Below the pieces are notes generated by a model. That model did no database searches and was not told the DNA's origin. It was given only the letters and a program-made list of their open reading frames with translations. The translations under genes and the position numbers were made by a program. Positions 23,885 to 31,429 of a stretch of DNA of 61,372 nucleotides are shown here, piece by piece. The DNA lies in NCBI GenBank assembly GCA_015069465.1, contig SVIO01000009.1, positions 1 through 61,372 of the forward strand, read 5' to 3'. Source of the DNA: Clostridiales bacterium (GTDB lineage: Bacteria > Bacillota > Clostridia > Christensenellales > Borkfalkiaceae). How positions within the stretch are numbered: the stretch's first letter is position 1; every line of letters starts with the position of its first letter.

Positions 23885-24747
23885 TTATTTTCCTCCAACA
23901 ACTCATCAAAGAATTTCCCCTCTCTACGATATTGCTTACAAATTTCATTGGCATTCTTAATTCCTATTTGCCTATTTTCTTCACTTATATCTTTCAATGC
24001 CATTAATTCTAATTCACTTAACTTATACTCCTTGAGTATTTTTATTTTTTTGCACGCCTTTGTCGATACCGCAACGTATTGTTGTCCTAATTGCAACGTT
24101 GACAAACATTCAACCAACCCTTTATCCGTAATATTCCCTTCAAAGAAATTATCTAACACATAAAACATTCTATCATCAGCAATATCTCCAATGATTAAAT
24201 CTCTATTTTTAACATAATCTGCATATTTTTTATAAACATTTTTTTCTTTTACTCTCTCAAGCTTGCCTCTATTATATGCGACAACAAATGCCCAAGATAT
24301 ATCCGTAGGCAATTCAAGCACTTCTAAATCGCTTTTATCTATAGAAGCAAAATATAATATAGGTTTTTCATAGTTGCAAATTAAAGTTAATGGTTGCAAT
24401 ACTTCTGTCCCCATATAAAAACCTTTTCCAAAATCGCATTGTGATCTACTTATTGGCGCAATATCCCCCTCAATACCCGACTTTGAACCGTGAAAAAAGA
24501 TTTTAGTGTTAGGATTCTCTTTTTCTAATTTCTCTCTTTGCGCAGTTAAAAAACTTATTATAAAATCAGCAACTGGAACATTGTATTTAAGGCAAAATTG
24601 ATAAATTGCTTTTTGCGCCGATGGTGGTGGAGTTGTTTTTCCATTCTCCCAACGATTGACCGTTGCAAAAGCTATGCGGAGCTCATCTGCAAACTCTTGC
24701 TGACTCATTTCTAATCTATTTCTAATAAACTTTATTAATTCAATCAT
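23881..24747 (-). CDS. HTH (XRE) - DUF3990 fusion, ADP-ribosyltransferase-like toxin candidate
   Basis: A 288-residue protein. Residues 1-60 are an XRE helix-turn-helix (MSQQEFADELRIAFATVNRW), and residues about 80-245 are a DUF3990 domain. The latter belongs to the ADP-ribosyltransferase fold: FHGSK near 84, DFGKGFYMG near 106, and GQQYVAVSTKA near 230, corresponding to its NAD-site elements. Start at ATG 24747 is chosen for the GGGGGG run seven bases upstream rather than the upstream ATG at 24771. The DNA-binding domain and the operator at 24762-24805 suggest self-repression. It is paired with the gene at 23884. Confidence 0.72.
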   Translation of the reverse strand: MIELIKFIRNRLEMSQQEFADELRIAFATVNRWENGKTTPPPSAQKAIYQFCLKYNVPVADFIISFLTAQREKLEKENPNTKIFFHGSKSGIEGDIAPISRSQCDFGKGFYMGTEVLQPLTLICNYEKPILYFASIDKSDLEVLELPTDISWAFVVAYNRGKLERVKEKNVYKKYADYVKNRDLIIGDIADDRMFYVLDNFFEGNITDKGLVECLSTLQLGQQYVAVSTKACKKIKILKEYKLSELELMALKDISEENRQIGIKNANEICKQYRREGKFFDELLEENK

Positions 24748-24761
24748 GTAAACGCCCCCCA

Positions 24762-24805
24762 AATATAACATTTGATATCATATGTATTATATTATATGTT
24801 ATATT
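24762..24805. promoter_or_regulatory. Operator of the HTH-DUF3990 operon
   Basis: AATATAACAT (24762-24771) and its exact reverse complement (24796-24805) are separated by 24 bases. The right arm lies between the -35 and -10 boxes of the operon promoter; the left arm lies just downstream of the transcription start. Confidence 0.6.
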
Positions 24806-24814
24806 GTTTGTCAA
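24786..24814 (-). promoter_or_regulatory. Consensus promoter of the HTH-DUF3990 operon
   Basis: TTGACA (24809-24814), exactly 17 bases, TATAAT (24786-24791) on the minus strand. A perfect sigma-A promoter, as expected for a tightly autorepressed toxin-antitoxin operon. Confidence 0.8.
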
Positions 24815-24900
24815 TAGTTATACGCAAAAATGTTTTTTTATAAAGATAAACATCGTTTTTTGCACAAATGATATAATTGTATTAAAGGAGGCCGAGTTAA

Positions 24901-26049
24901 ATGAATAAAAAAATTTACTCAATAGATATTATTAAAAACAATGTACTAAAATATAGAGCTGGTTATAGCGTGGAAAACCTAATGATTGAATTTAATATTC
25001 CACGAAGTACTATATACTACTGGATAAAGGAATACAAACAAATAAAAAATTTAGACGAAATTAAATACGTATCTGCTTATGAAAACGAAAAAAAGAAAAA
25101 CCTTAAACTTCAACAAATTAATCAGGTGTTAAAATTAGTAAATTGTACAATTCATTCTCCACTACAAATAAAACTAAAAGAACTGGAAAAACTATATGGT
25201 AAATTCAGTGTTAGGGTTTTATGTGAAGCGTTAGATGTTAGTAGGGGCACTTTTTATAACCATATATTAAGAAATAAAAAAGAAAATACCTCTTATGTAA
25301 AACGACGACAAGTATTATCAAATGAAATATTAAAAATTTATGAAGATAGCAGAGGTTTGTTTGGTTCAGATAAAATTCTTGCAGTATTAAAAACAAAAGG
25401 TTTTCATACAAGCAAACCATTAGTACGAGAACTGATGAAAGAATTGGGTATTAGAAGTTTTCGTTCAACAGCGAAAAGAGACCATTCTTTATGGAATAAG
25501 CTACACCCACCCAAAAACCACTTACAACGCAACTTTGATGTTGAAGAGCCAAATCAAGTTTGGGCAAGTGATTGCACTAGAATTTCATACAACCAACAAA
25601 GTTACCATATTTGTGTAATTATGGATTTATACTCTAGAAAAATTATCTCTTATAAAATTTCCCAAAGAGCGAGTACTCAATTAATAACTTCTACTTTTAA
25701 CGAGGCTTTGAATAAAAGAAATTGTTGCGCTCCTAAAATGTTTCACTCTGATAGGGGTTGTCAATACACTTCATTTGCTTTTAGGAAGTTATTATTAAAA
25801 CACGACATTTTACAATCATTTTCTCAATCGGGAAATCCTTACGACAACGGCGTTGTCGAATCTTTCTTCTCTACATTTAAGCAAGAAGAAATATATAGAA
25901 CATTTTATTTATCTGTAAAACAGCTTAAACAAAGAATTGGCGAATACATAGATTTTTATAATCAAAATCGTCCACATAGAAGCAATAATTACAAAAGTCC
26001 CAATCAAAAGGAAGAAGCATACTATAATAAAATAAACCGTGAAGTCTAA
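24901..26049 (+). CDS. IS3-family transposase (single open reading frame)
   Basis: A 382-residue DDE transposase. N-terminal HTH (residues about 20-45, STIYYWIKEY), a second HTH and linker near 100-120, then the rve integrase core. The catalytic triad is D in ASDCTR (about 222), D in HSDRGCQY (about 281) and E in VVESFFSTFK (about 320), with FYNQNRPH near the C terminus. Most IS3 elements need a -1 frameshift to join OrfA and OrfB; here one uninterrupted frame carries both. AGGAGG lies upstream. I could not define terminal inverted repeats or a target duplication, so the element's ends are unknown. Confidence 0.88.
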   Translation: MNKKIYSIDIIKNNVLKYRAGYSVENLMIEFNIPRSTIYYWIKEYKQIKNLDEIKYVSAYENEKKKNLKLQQINQVLKLVNCTIHSPLQIKLKELEKLYGKFSVRVLCEALDVSRGTFYNHILRNKKENTSYVKRRQVLSNEILKIYEDSRGLFGSDKILAVLKTKGFHTSKPLVRELMKELGIRSFRSTAKRDHSLWNKLHPPKNHLQRNFDVEEPNQVWASDCTRISYNQQSYHICVIMDLYSRKIISYKISQRASTQLITSTFNEALNKRNCCAPKMFHSDRGCQYTSFAFRKLLLKHDILQSFSQSGNPYDNGVVESFFSTFKQEEIYRTFYLSVKQLKQRIGEYIDFYNQNRPHRSNNYKSPNQKEEAYYNKINREV

Positions 26050-26156
26050 TCTGCACGGTTCATATTGTTTTGCCTTTTTAACGTTTGTTTCCCAATTTTT
26101 ATATGTTTGTAAAATTTTTGTCTAATAATGCTCACTCTTAAATTCACAAGTAAATA

Positions 26157-26219
26157 CAAATAAAAATAGGAGCCGATTTTAACTCAGTCTAATCAAACTG
26201 TCTAAAATCTTGACTCCTA
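26157..26219 (-). terminator. Terminator of tRNA-fMet, overlapping the right direct repeat
   Basis: Long imperfect hairpin: TAGGAG/CTCCTA, then GATTTTA/TAAAATC, then CAGT/ACTG, followed on the minus strand by T-rich sequence. It lies 6 bases after the end of the tRNA and spans most of the repeat 26181-26224. Confidence 0.6.
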
Positions 26220-26224
26220 TTCAG
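26181..26224 (+). repeat. Right 44-bp direct repeat of a candidate island
   Basis: Ungapped match at about 35 of 44 positions to 19025-19068, same orientation, ending two bases before the tRNA-fMet 3' end (with CCA). Sites next to tRNA 3' ends are classic integration targets, although no integrase gene is found between the copies. Confidence 0.5.
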
Positions 26225-26225
26225 G

Positions 26226-26303
<78 letters not shown>

Positions 26304-26381
26304 ATTTGTTTCAATTGCTTTAATATAATATACTATAAATTTGCTTTTGTCAACCGTTTGTAAATAAAAATTAAATATTGC

Positions 26382-26410
26382 TTGAATTTTTATTTTTTAA
26401 TTGCTATAAT
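26382..26410 (+). promoter_or_regulatory. Promoter of tilS, giving a leaderless mRNA
   Basis: TTGAAT (26382-26387), 17 bases, extended TGC-TATAAT (26405-26410). The ATG at 26417 follows after exactly six bases, so transcription should start at the initiation codon. Confidence 0.75.
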
Positions 26411-26416
26411 ATACTT

Positions 26417-27706
26417 ATGCAAATTGATTTAAGTAAATTTATTAGCAATAATCAAACTGTTGCCGTTGCGCTCTCTGGTGGGGGCGACTCTATGGCACTA
26501 CTTAATTATATGCTAAACGAATCAAAAAAATACCAAATTAAAGTAGTTGCAATAAATATTGAACATGGTATTCGTGGCGATGAGTCAAAAAGCGACACCG
26601 AATTTGTAAAAAACTATTGCAAGGACAATCAAGTGCCACTGCTCACCTATTCGGTTGATTGCGTGGCATATGCATTGAAGCACGGCCTTTCGGTTGAACA
26701 GGCTGGGCGAATTTTACGCTATCAAATTTTTAATACGGCAATACAGGAAGGCAAATGTGACAAGGTTGCAACGGCACACCACCAAAAAGATAACTTTGAG
26801 TCTGTGCTATTTAACCTTTTTCGTGGCAGTGGCTTGAAAGGTCTTGCAGGCATTGATGAGAATTTTGAGAATAAAATTATTAGACCTCTTCTTAGCGTCT
26901 CTAAAGAGCAAATAAACGAGTATCTAGCAAAAAACCATATTCCATACGTCACCGACCAAACCAACTTTGATGATAAATATACAAGAAACGCAATAAGGCT
27001 AAATATTTTGCCTGAGATAGAAAAGGTTTTTCCTGAAGCCGAGAAAAGCGTTTATAGATTTAGCCAAATTGCAAGACTTGAAGATGAGTATATTAAAGAG
27101 CAGACATTAGAAAAAATTGACTTTTTTGAATCAAAAGTTAGCGTTAAACTTCCTATCCATAATGCACTTTTATCTAGAGCGACAGTGTTTGCACTAAAAC
27201 ACCTTGGCGTTACAAAAGACTGGGAAAAAACGCATATAGATAGCGTTATTATGCTTAAGGACTCGCTAAACGGCACTATGGTTACTCTTAAAAATAATAT
27301 CGTTGCTATAAAAGAATACGATACAATCACCTTTTATAAAAATCTAAAAAACACAGACATCGTTATTCCTTTTTCATTGGGCGAGATTGCCTTTGATGAT
27401 AAAAAACTTTTTATAACAAAGATAGATAAAGTGGCAGATATAAAAAACGGACTTTTTGCCGACAAGGATAAAATTCCAAATGATGCAGTAATTCGCACTC
27501 GCCGTGATGGTGATAGATTCACTAAGTTCGGTGGTGGAACAAAAAATTTAAGCGATTATTTAACCGATAAAAAAATTCCACTTTTAGAAAGGGATAGTAT
27601 CCCCCTACTCGCTGTAGGTAACGACATTTTGGCGATTTTTGGTCTTGCCATTTCAGACAAAATAAAGGTAGATGAAACCACAAAAACAATAATTGAACTA
27701 AAATAG
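26417..27706 (+). CDS. tilS: tRNA(Ile)-lysidine synthetase TilS
   Basis: A 429-residue enzyme that converts C34 of tRNA-Ile(CAU) to lysidine, letting it read AUA. The PP-loop ALSGGGDSMALL is near residue 18, HHQKDNFES near 115 contributes to the active site, and the TilS C-terminal domain (RTRRDGDRF near 360) recognises tRNA. ATG 26417 is chosen over the upstream TTG at 26378, which lies in the promoter. No Shine-Dalgarno is present. It is separated from the hpt/ftsH genes that often follow tilS. It ends at a bidirectional terminator. Confidence 0.95.
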   Translation: MQIDLSKFISNNQTVAVALSGGGDSMALLNYMLNESKKYQIKVVAINIEHGIRGDESKSDTEFVKNYCKDNQVPLLTYSVDCVAYALKHGLSVEQAGRILRYQIFNTAIQEGKCDKVATAHHQKDNFESVLFNLFRGSGLKGLAGIDENFENKIIRPLLSVSKEQINEYLAKNHIPYVTDQTNFDDKYTRNAIRLNILPEIEKVFPEAEKSVYRFSQIARLEDEYIKEQTLEKIDFFESKVSVKLPIHNALLSRATVFALKHLGVTKDWEKTHIDSVIMLKDSLNGTMVTLKNNIVAIKEYDTITFYKNLKNTDIVIPFSLGEIAFDDKKLFITKIDKVADIKNGLFADKDKIPNDAVIRTRRDGDRFTKFGGGTKNLSDYLTDKKIPLLERDSIPLLAVGNDILAIFGLAISDKIKVDETTKTIIELK

Positions 27707-27722
27707 TAATCTAACTAAAACT

Positions 27723-27754
27723 AAAAAACGGATAGAACTTTCTATCCGTTTTTT
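27723..27754. terminator. Bidirectional rho-independent terminator
   Basis: Perfect 14-bp stem AAAAAACGGATAGA / TCTATCCGTTTTTT with a 4-base loop, between convergent tilS and the ABC permease gene. Confidence 0.88.
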
Positions 27755-27780
27755 TTATGTTTTTTTCTTAAATATTTCTT

Positions 27781-28668
27781 TTATTTTTTGATTTTTTTGC
27801 AGAATTTGTTTATTAGGACATAGGCAGTTATAAGTGCAACAATGCTAATCGATATAACTAAATACATAGTGCCGGTTTCTACATTATTTCCAAAGAAATA
27901 AATATTGCAGTCGATTGAATCCTTTAATCCTTTTACAGCCTGTGGTGGCAATGTTTCTATCACGCTGTTTAGAGAGTGATTTCTAATTAATGCCGTACCA
28001 TAAGTGCCTGGAAGGAACATAACGGCGTTTCTTAAACCTGAGCCAAAAGATGATAGTGGCATATATGCACCACAGATAAAGCCATAGCAAGAACTTACGA
28101 TAGAGCCGACAGCCGAAACTTGACCTTGAGAACTTAAGAAGAAGTTTATAACCGAAGATAGTGCCGTGCCAAAAGTAGTTAACAAGAATATGTCAAGAAG
28201 CAAAAGCAAAATATCGCTAGCCGTTAAATACCAACCTGCAATACCCACATAAACTAGACAACTGACAAAAGCAATTAAGCAAATTATGAGCGTGCTAATA
28301 GTTGTTGAAATATAATAAGAGAGTGCTAGTTTTGACCTTTTAAGTGGCGTCATCATAAGGTCGTTATAAGCGCCGTTAATTTTATCTTGAACCATAAGCA
28401 TATTAGAGCAGAAAGAAACGGTAACGCAAGACACTGCTAAAAGTGATGACATTAACTGCCCACCCACAAGCCCTGATATTTGCTTATCAGAAACGCTTAC
28501 CCCTACTTTAGTAAACACCTGCCTAAAACTATCTTCAAAAACATTTGACAAAAAGGTTGAATACAAAACCAATAAAATTAGTGGGGTTATAAGTGAAGTA
28601 AAGAACAATCCTTTATCTTTAAAAAACAATTTAGTATGCCTTTTGACATTGCTTAATAATATATTCAT
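27781..28668 (-). CDS. ABC-2 type transporter permease
   Basis: A 295-residue permease with six membrane helices of the ABC-2 (DrrB-like) family; VQDKINGAYNDLMMTPLKRS near 95 is the typical cytoplasmic loop after the second helix. A large extracytoplasmic loop follows the first helix. With the ATPase encoded upstream, one base away, it forms an exporter whose substrate cannot be told (drug, lipid or antimicrobial peptide). Third gene of the AbrB-ATPase-permease operon. Confidence 0.85.
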   Translation of the reverse strand: MNILLSNVKRHTKLFFKDKGLFFTSLITPLILLVLYSTFLSNVFEDSFRQVFTKVGVSVSDKQISGLVGGQLMSSLLAVSCVTVSFCSNMLMVQDKINGAYNDLMMTPLKRSKLALSYYISTTISTLIICLIAFVSCLVYVGIAGWYLTASDILLLLLDIFLLTTFGTALSSVINFFLSSQGQVSAVGSIVSSCYGFICGAYMPLSSFGSGLRNAVMFLPGTYGTALIRNHSLNSVIETLPPQAVKGLKDSIDCNIYFFGNNVETGTMYLVISISIVALITAYVLINKFCKKIKK

Positions 28669-28669
28669 A

Positions 28670-29608
28670 CTAATTATCCCCCGTTAGTTTTTTGCCAGTG
28701 ACATTTAAAAAGACGTCATCCATTTTGCCCTTAACTACTTCATAATCGGTAAATAGGTCTGGGTTTTTAATAATTAACTGTGTAACAATTGTGGTATTCT
28801 CTATGCTAATTCGATAGCCATCGTTTACATTTTCGTAACTAAGTCCTAAACTTTTAACTTGGCTTTCATCGATACCATAAATGGTGATATAGTCTTTTGC
28901 AAAGTTGTTTTTAAGGGCATGTGGGGTGCCTTCTGCAACGATTTTTCCACTATCGATAATAACAACATAATCAGCATCAGATGCTTCTTCCATGTAATGC
29001 GTGGTCAAAAAAACCGTCATGCCGTTTTTTTGTCTTAACTCATTTATTACATTCCACATTGTAATTCTAGTTTGTGGGTCTAAGCCTGTTGTAGGCTCGT
29101 CTAAAATAAGAATTTTTGGGCTATGAATAATTGCCCTTGCAATATCTATTTTTCTTCTTTGTCCACCAGAAAGTTTGCCAACCTGTCTATTTATAAAGGG
29201 TTTAAAGTCTAAGATTTGGCTTAAGTAGTTTAGCCTATCTTCAAACTCTTTATCAAAAATGCCATAGAGAGATGCCCTATGCCTTAGATTTTCCCTAACC
29301 GAAAGAGATTTATCAAGCACCGAACTTTGAAAAACAACGCCTATGCTTCTTTTAATATCATCGCTGTCGGTATTAGTGTCAATATCGCACACGTAAACGC
29401 TTCCACTATCCTTTTTTAGCGTGTTGCAGATGATAGAAATGGTCGTGCTTTTTCCTGCACCGTTTACCCCTAAAAACGCAAAGAGTTCGCCTTCTTTTAC
29501 GCTTAAAGTTAGGTCGTTAACGGCATGAACATCCTTAAACCATTTATTAAGATTTTCTATTTTTATAATATCTTTACCCTTTCTATTTTCAATATTATTT
29601 TTTATCAT
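28670..29608 (-). CDS. ABC transporter ATP-binding protein (DrrA-like)
   Basis: A 312-residue ATPase. Walker A GVNGAGKST near residue 48, the Q-loop GVVFQSS, signature LSGGQRRKID near 145, Walker B ILILDEPTTGLDP near 165, switch histidine in TTHYMEE. A C-terminal extension of about 80 residues is typical of DrrA-type exporters. Its ATG overlaps the end of the AbrB-like gene by 14 bases, so it is translationally coupled. Confidence 0.9.
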   Translation of the reverse strand: MIKNNIENRKGKDIIKIENLNKWFKDVHAVNDLTLSVKEGELFAFLGVNGAGKSTTISIICNTLKKDSGSVYVCDIDTNTDSDDIKRSIGVVFQSSVLDKSLSVRENLRHRASLYGIFDKEFEDRLNYLSQILDFKPFINRQVGKLSGGQRRKIDIARAIIHSPKILILDEPTTGLDPQTRITMWNVINELRQKNGMTVFLTTHYMEEASDADYVVIIDSGKIVAEGTPHALKNNFAKDYITIYGIDESQVKSLGLSYENVNDGYRISIENTTIVTQLIIKNPDLFTDYEVVKGKMDDVFLNVTGKKLTGDN

Positions 29609-29801
29609 TTAAAATACCTTCTGCTAAGTCTTGAAAAAATTCTGTTTTAATTAACGCCATACCCTTTGCATCCCCAAGCATCAAAAGTGTGTCGCCTGCT
29701 GATAAGTTATAAATCTTTCTTGCATCTTTTGGAATAACTATTTGCCCTTTTTCGCCAATTTTACAAACGCCAAATATATATTTCCCTTCTTTTTCTAACA
29801 T
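29595..29801 (-). CDS. AbrB/SpoVT-type transcriptional regulator
   Basis: A 68-residue swapped-hairpin AbrB-family DNA-binding protein. KIGEKGQIVIPKDARKIYN is the characteristic first half, and AGDTLLMLGDAKGMALIK the second. ATG 29801 is chosen because AGGTG sits five bases upstream of it; a GTG at 29816 would place that site inside the gene. It heads the operon of an ABC exporter and probably represses it through the repeated AAAAGT sites at 29840-29863. Confidence 0.85.
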   Translation of the reverse strand: MLEKEGKYIFGVCKIGEKGQIVIPKDARKIYNLSAGDTLLMLGDAKGMALIKTEFFQDLAEGILNDKK

Positions 29802-29839
29802 ATAACACCTAATCACTCGTTATACCATTAATTTTTCAT

Positions 29840-29863
29840 AAAAGTATGAAAAGTATAACTTTT
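29840..29863. promoter_or_regulatory. Operator-like AAAAGT triple repeat
   Basis: AAAAGT occurs at 29840 and 29849 and inverted (ACTTTT) at 29858, with a constant 9-base period; the last two form a perfect palindrome with a 3-base centre. It lies over the transcription start of the AbrB-ABC operon and is a plausible AbrB-type binding region. Confidence 0.5.
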
Positions 29864-29868
29864 CTTAT

Positions 29869-29897
29869 ATTATACTATCCCCAACTTTCATTGTCAA
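29869..29897 (-). promoter_or_regulatory. Consensus promoter of the AbrB-ABC operon
   Basis: TTGACA (29892-29897), exactly 17 bases, TATAAT (29869-29874) on the minus strand. Confidence 0.85.
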
Positions 29898-29936
29898 GCA
29901 AAAAATTAAAATTGTGTAATTATTTCAATATAATTG

Positions 29937-29965
29937 TTGACAATACAACAAATTAGTAATATAAT
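29937..29965 (+). promoter_or_regulatory. Consensus promoter of the thioesterase gene
   Basis: TTGACA (29937-29942), exactly 17 bases, TATAAT (29960-29965) on the plus strand, divergent from the AbrB-ABC promoter. Confidence 0.85.
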
Positions 29966-30032
29966 AATGAAAATGACTAAAAATTAACAAACAAACATTA
30001 TTTTACTATAGTTTTAATTAAAGGGATTAGAA

Positions 30033-30545
30033 ATGAAAGTTATTCGAGTGCAAAATAATAGCAAAAATTGTATGATATGTGGCATGGAAAATCCGTTTAG
30101 TCTAAAGGCACCCTTTTATATTTTAGATGATGGCTCGGTCGCTAGCATTGTCACATTTAAGTCTATCCATCAAAGTTATCCCGACAGAACTCACGGTGGT
30201 ATGGTGAGTGCCCTTCTTGACGAACTTATGGGGCGTGCACTTTGGGTTGTTGAGCCTGAAATGTTTGGAGTTACCACAACCCTTAACATAACTTACAGAA
30301 AACCAACACCACTTGACACACCTGTTAAGGCTCGTGCATATCTAACATTTAATTCATCTCGTGGCATGGTGGCTAAAGGTCAGGTTTTTGATATGGTGGG
30401 CAACCTTTTGGTAGAAGGAAGCGCAAAATATTTTAAGATTCCTTTTAATAGATTGTTTGGTGAAAACACAACTCAGCATGAAGAAATGTGCTATGAAATG
30501 CCTTTAGATATTAAGGAAATTGACTTTCCTAAAATAGAAAAATAA
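30033..30545 (+). CDS. Hot-dog fold thioesterase (PaaI-like)
   Basis: A 170-residue acyl-CoA thioesterase-like protein. CMICGMENPFSL at the start gives two cysteines, and the hot-dog helix contains THGGMVSALLDELMGRAL (about residues 55-72) with the conserved glycines and acidic residue. TTTLNITYRKPTPLD continues the fold. The substrate is unknown; the family hydrolyses thioesters of aromatic or medium-chain acids. It has AAAGGGA and a consensus promoter, and is a single gene. Confidence 0.88.
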   Translation: MKVIRVQNNSKNCMICGMENPFSLKAPFYILDDGSVASIVTFKSIHQSYPDRTHGGMVSALLDELMGRALWVVEPEMFGVTTTLNITYRKPTPLDTPVKARAYLTFNSSRGMVAKGQVFDMVGNLLVEGSAKYFKIPFNRLFGENTTQHEEMCYEMPLDIKEIDFPKIEK

Positions 30546-30634
30546 TAATTTATAATTAACCACTTTTCCTTCTTTGTTAACATTTTATTCTAAATTTGAA
30601 TATGATGTAATATACACAAAGGAGGAATTTTTTT

Positions 30635-31387
30635 ATGTGTAATCTTTTAGGTTGCAACTGTGGTTGCAACGGAAGTGGTAATAATCGGCAAGGAGTTAAT
30701 CCACTTTCTTATGGTAATGACAACGCTTTTTATAATAGAAGATGTTGCAATAATAACCCGATAATTATTCGTGGTCCTGTCGGTCCTACTGGTGCAACGG
30801 GTGCAAGAGGTCCTATCGGTCCACAAGGCCCTGTCGGTCCTATTGGTCCTACTGGTGCGACTGGTGCTACAGGTCCTATTGGTCCTACTGGTCCTACTGG
30901 TGCAACGGGTGCTACAGGTCCTGTCGGTCCACAAGGTCCTATTGGCCCTACTGGTGCTACAGGTGCGACTGGTGCTACAGGTCCTGTTGGTCCACAAGGT
31001 CCTGCAGGTACTGGCGATGCTTTATATGCGAGTGTAGGCACGGCAACTGTGGCTAGTGGCGATATAATTCCTATTGAATTTAATACAGCAACTGATAGCA
31101 CAACGATGAGCGTTTCTGATAATGCTATAAATATTAGCGACGCAGGTATTTATTTAGTATCATATTTTGCAAACGGCTCTGCTGAAACAGGCGACCTTGC
31201 TGTTAGCCTTTATCAAAACGGCACATTTATAACTGGCGAAACCATAACTTTAACTGATGGCTCAGGCGCTGTTAGTAAAACAATTTTAATTAGTTTAGAT
31301 GCTGGCGACACTCTTTCTATTTACAACTCATCTGACGCTACACTAACATTGCTCGGCGCTTCAATAACAGCATTAAAACTTGCATAG
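30635..31387 (+). CDS. Collagen-like surface or spore protein (BclA-type)
   Basis: A 250-residue protein in three parts. Residues 1-48 are a cysteine- and asparagine-rich head (eight cysteines in [12 protein letters not shown] and RRCC) that may cross-link. About 26 uninterrupted Gly-X-Y triplets follow (residues 48-127; mostly [12 protein letters not shown]), a collagen-type triple helix. A C-terminal beta-sandwich (residues 130-250) resembles the trimeric BclA/C1q-like domain. In Clostridia and Bacilli such proteins form exosporium or surface filaments. AAAGGAGG lies eight bases before the ATG. DNA repeats span 30775-31010. Confidence 0.85.
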   Translation: MCNLLGCNCGCNGSGNNRQGVNPLSYGNDNAFYNRRCCNNNPIIIRGPVGPTGATGARGPIGPQGPVGPIGPTGATGATGPIGPTGPTGATGATGPVGPQGPIGPTGATGATGATGPVGPQGPAGTGDALYASVGTATVASGDIIPIEFNTATDSTTMSVSDNAINISDAGIYLVSYFANGSAETGDLAVSLYQNGTFITGETITLTDGSGAVSKTILISLDAGDTLSIYNSSDATLTLLGASITALKLA

Positions 31388-31401
31388 TTTATTAAAAAAC
31401 A

Positions 31402-31429
31402 AAAAGTCAAGGCATAAGCCTTGACTTTT
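31402..31429. terminator. Bidirectional terminator between collagen-like and MBL genes
   Basis: Perfect 12-bp stem AAAAGTCAAGGC / GCCTTGACTTTT with an ATAA loop. Its right arm touches the stop codon of the convergent gene. Confidence 0.85.

Noticed and set aside
24748..26160. Terminal inverted repeats of the IS3-type element
   Set aside because: Only A/T-rich chance matches were found between the left and right flanks; no convincing TG...CA ends or target duplication.
30647..31101. Long antisense and shifted-frame ORFs across the collagen-like gene
   Set aside because: They are produced by the G-X-Y codon repeats (repetitive Pro/Val/Gly or Ser/Thr/Arg translations) and have no ribosome binding sites or family features.
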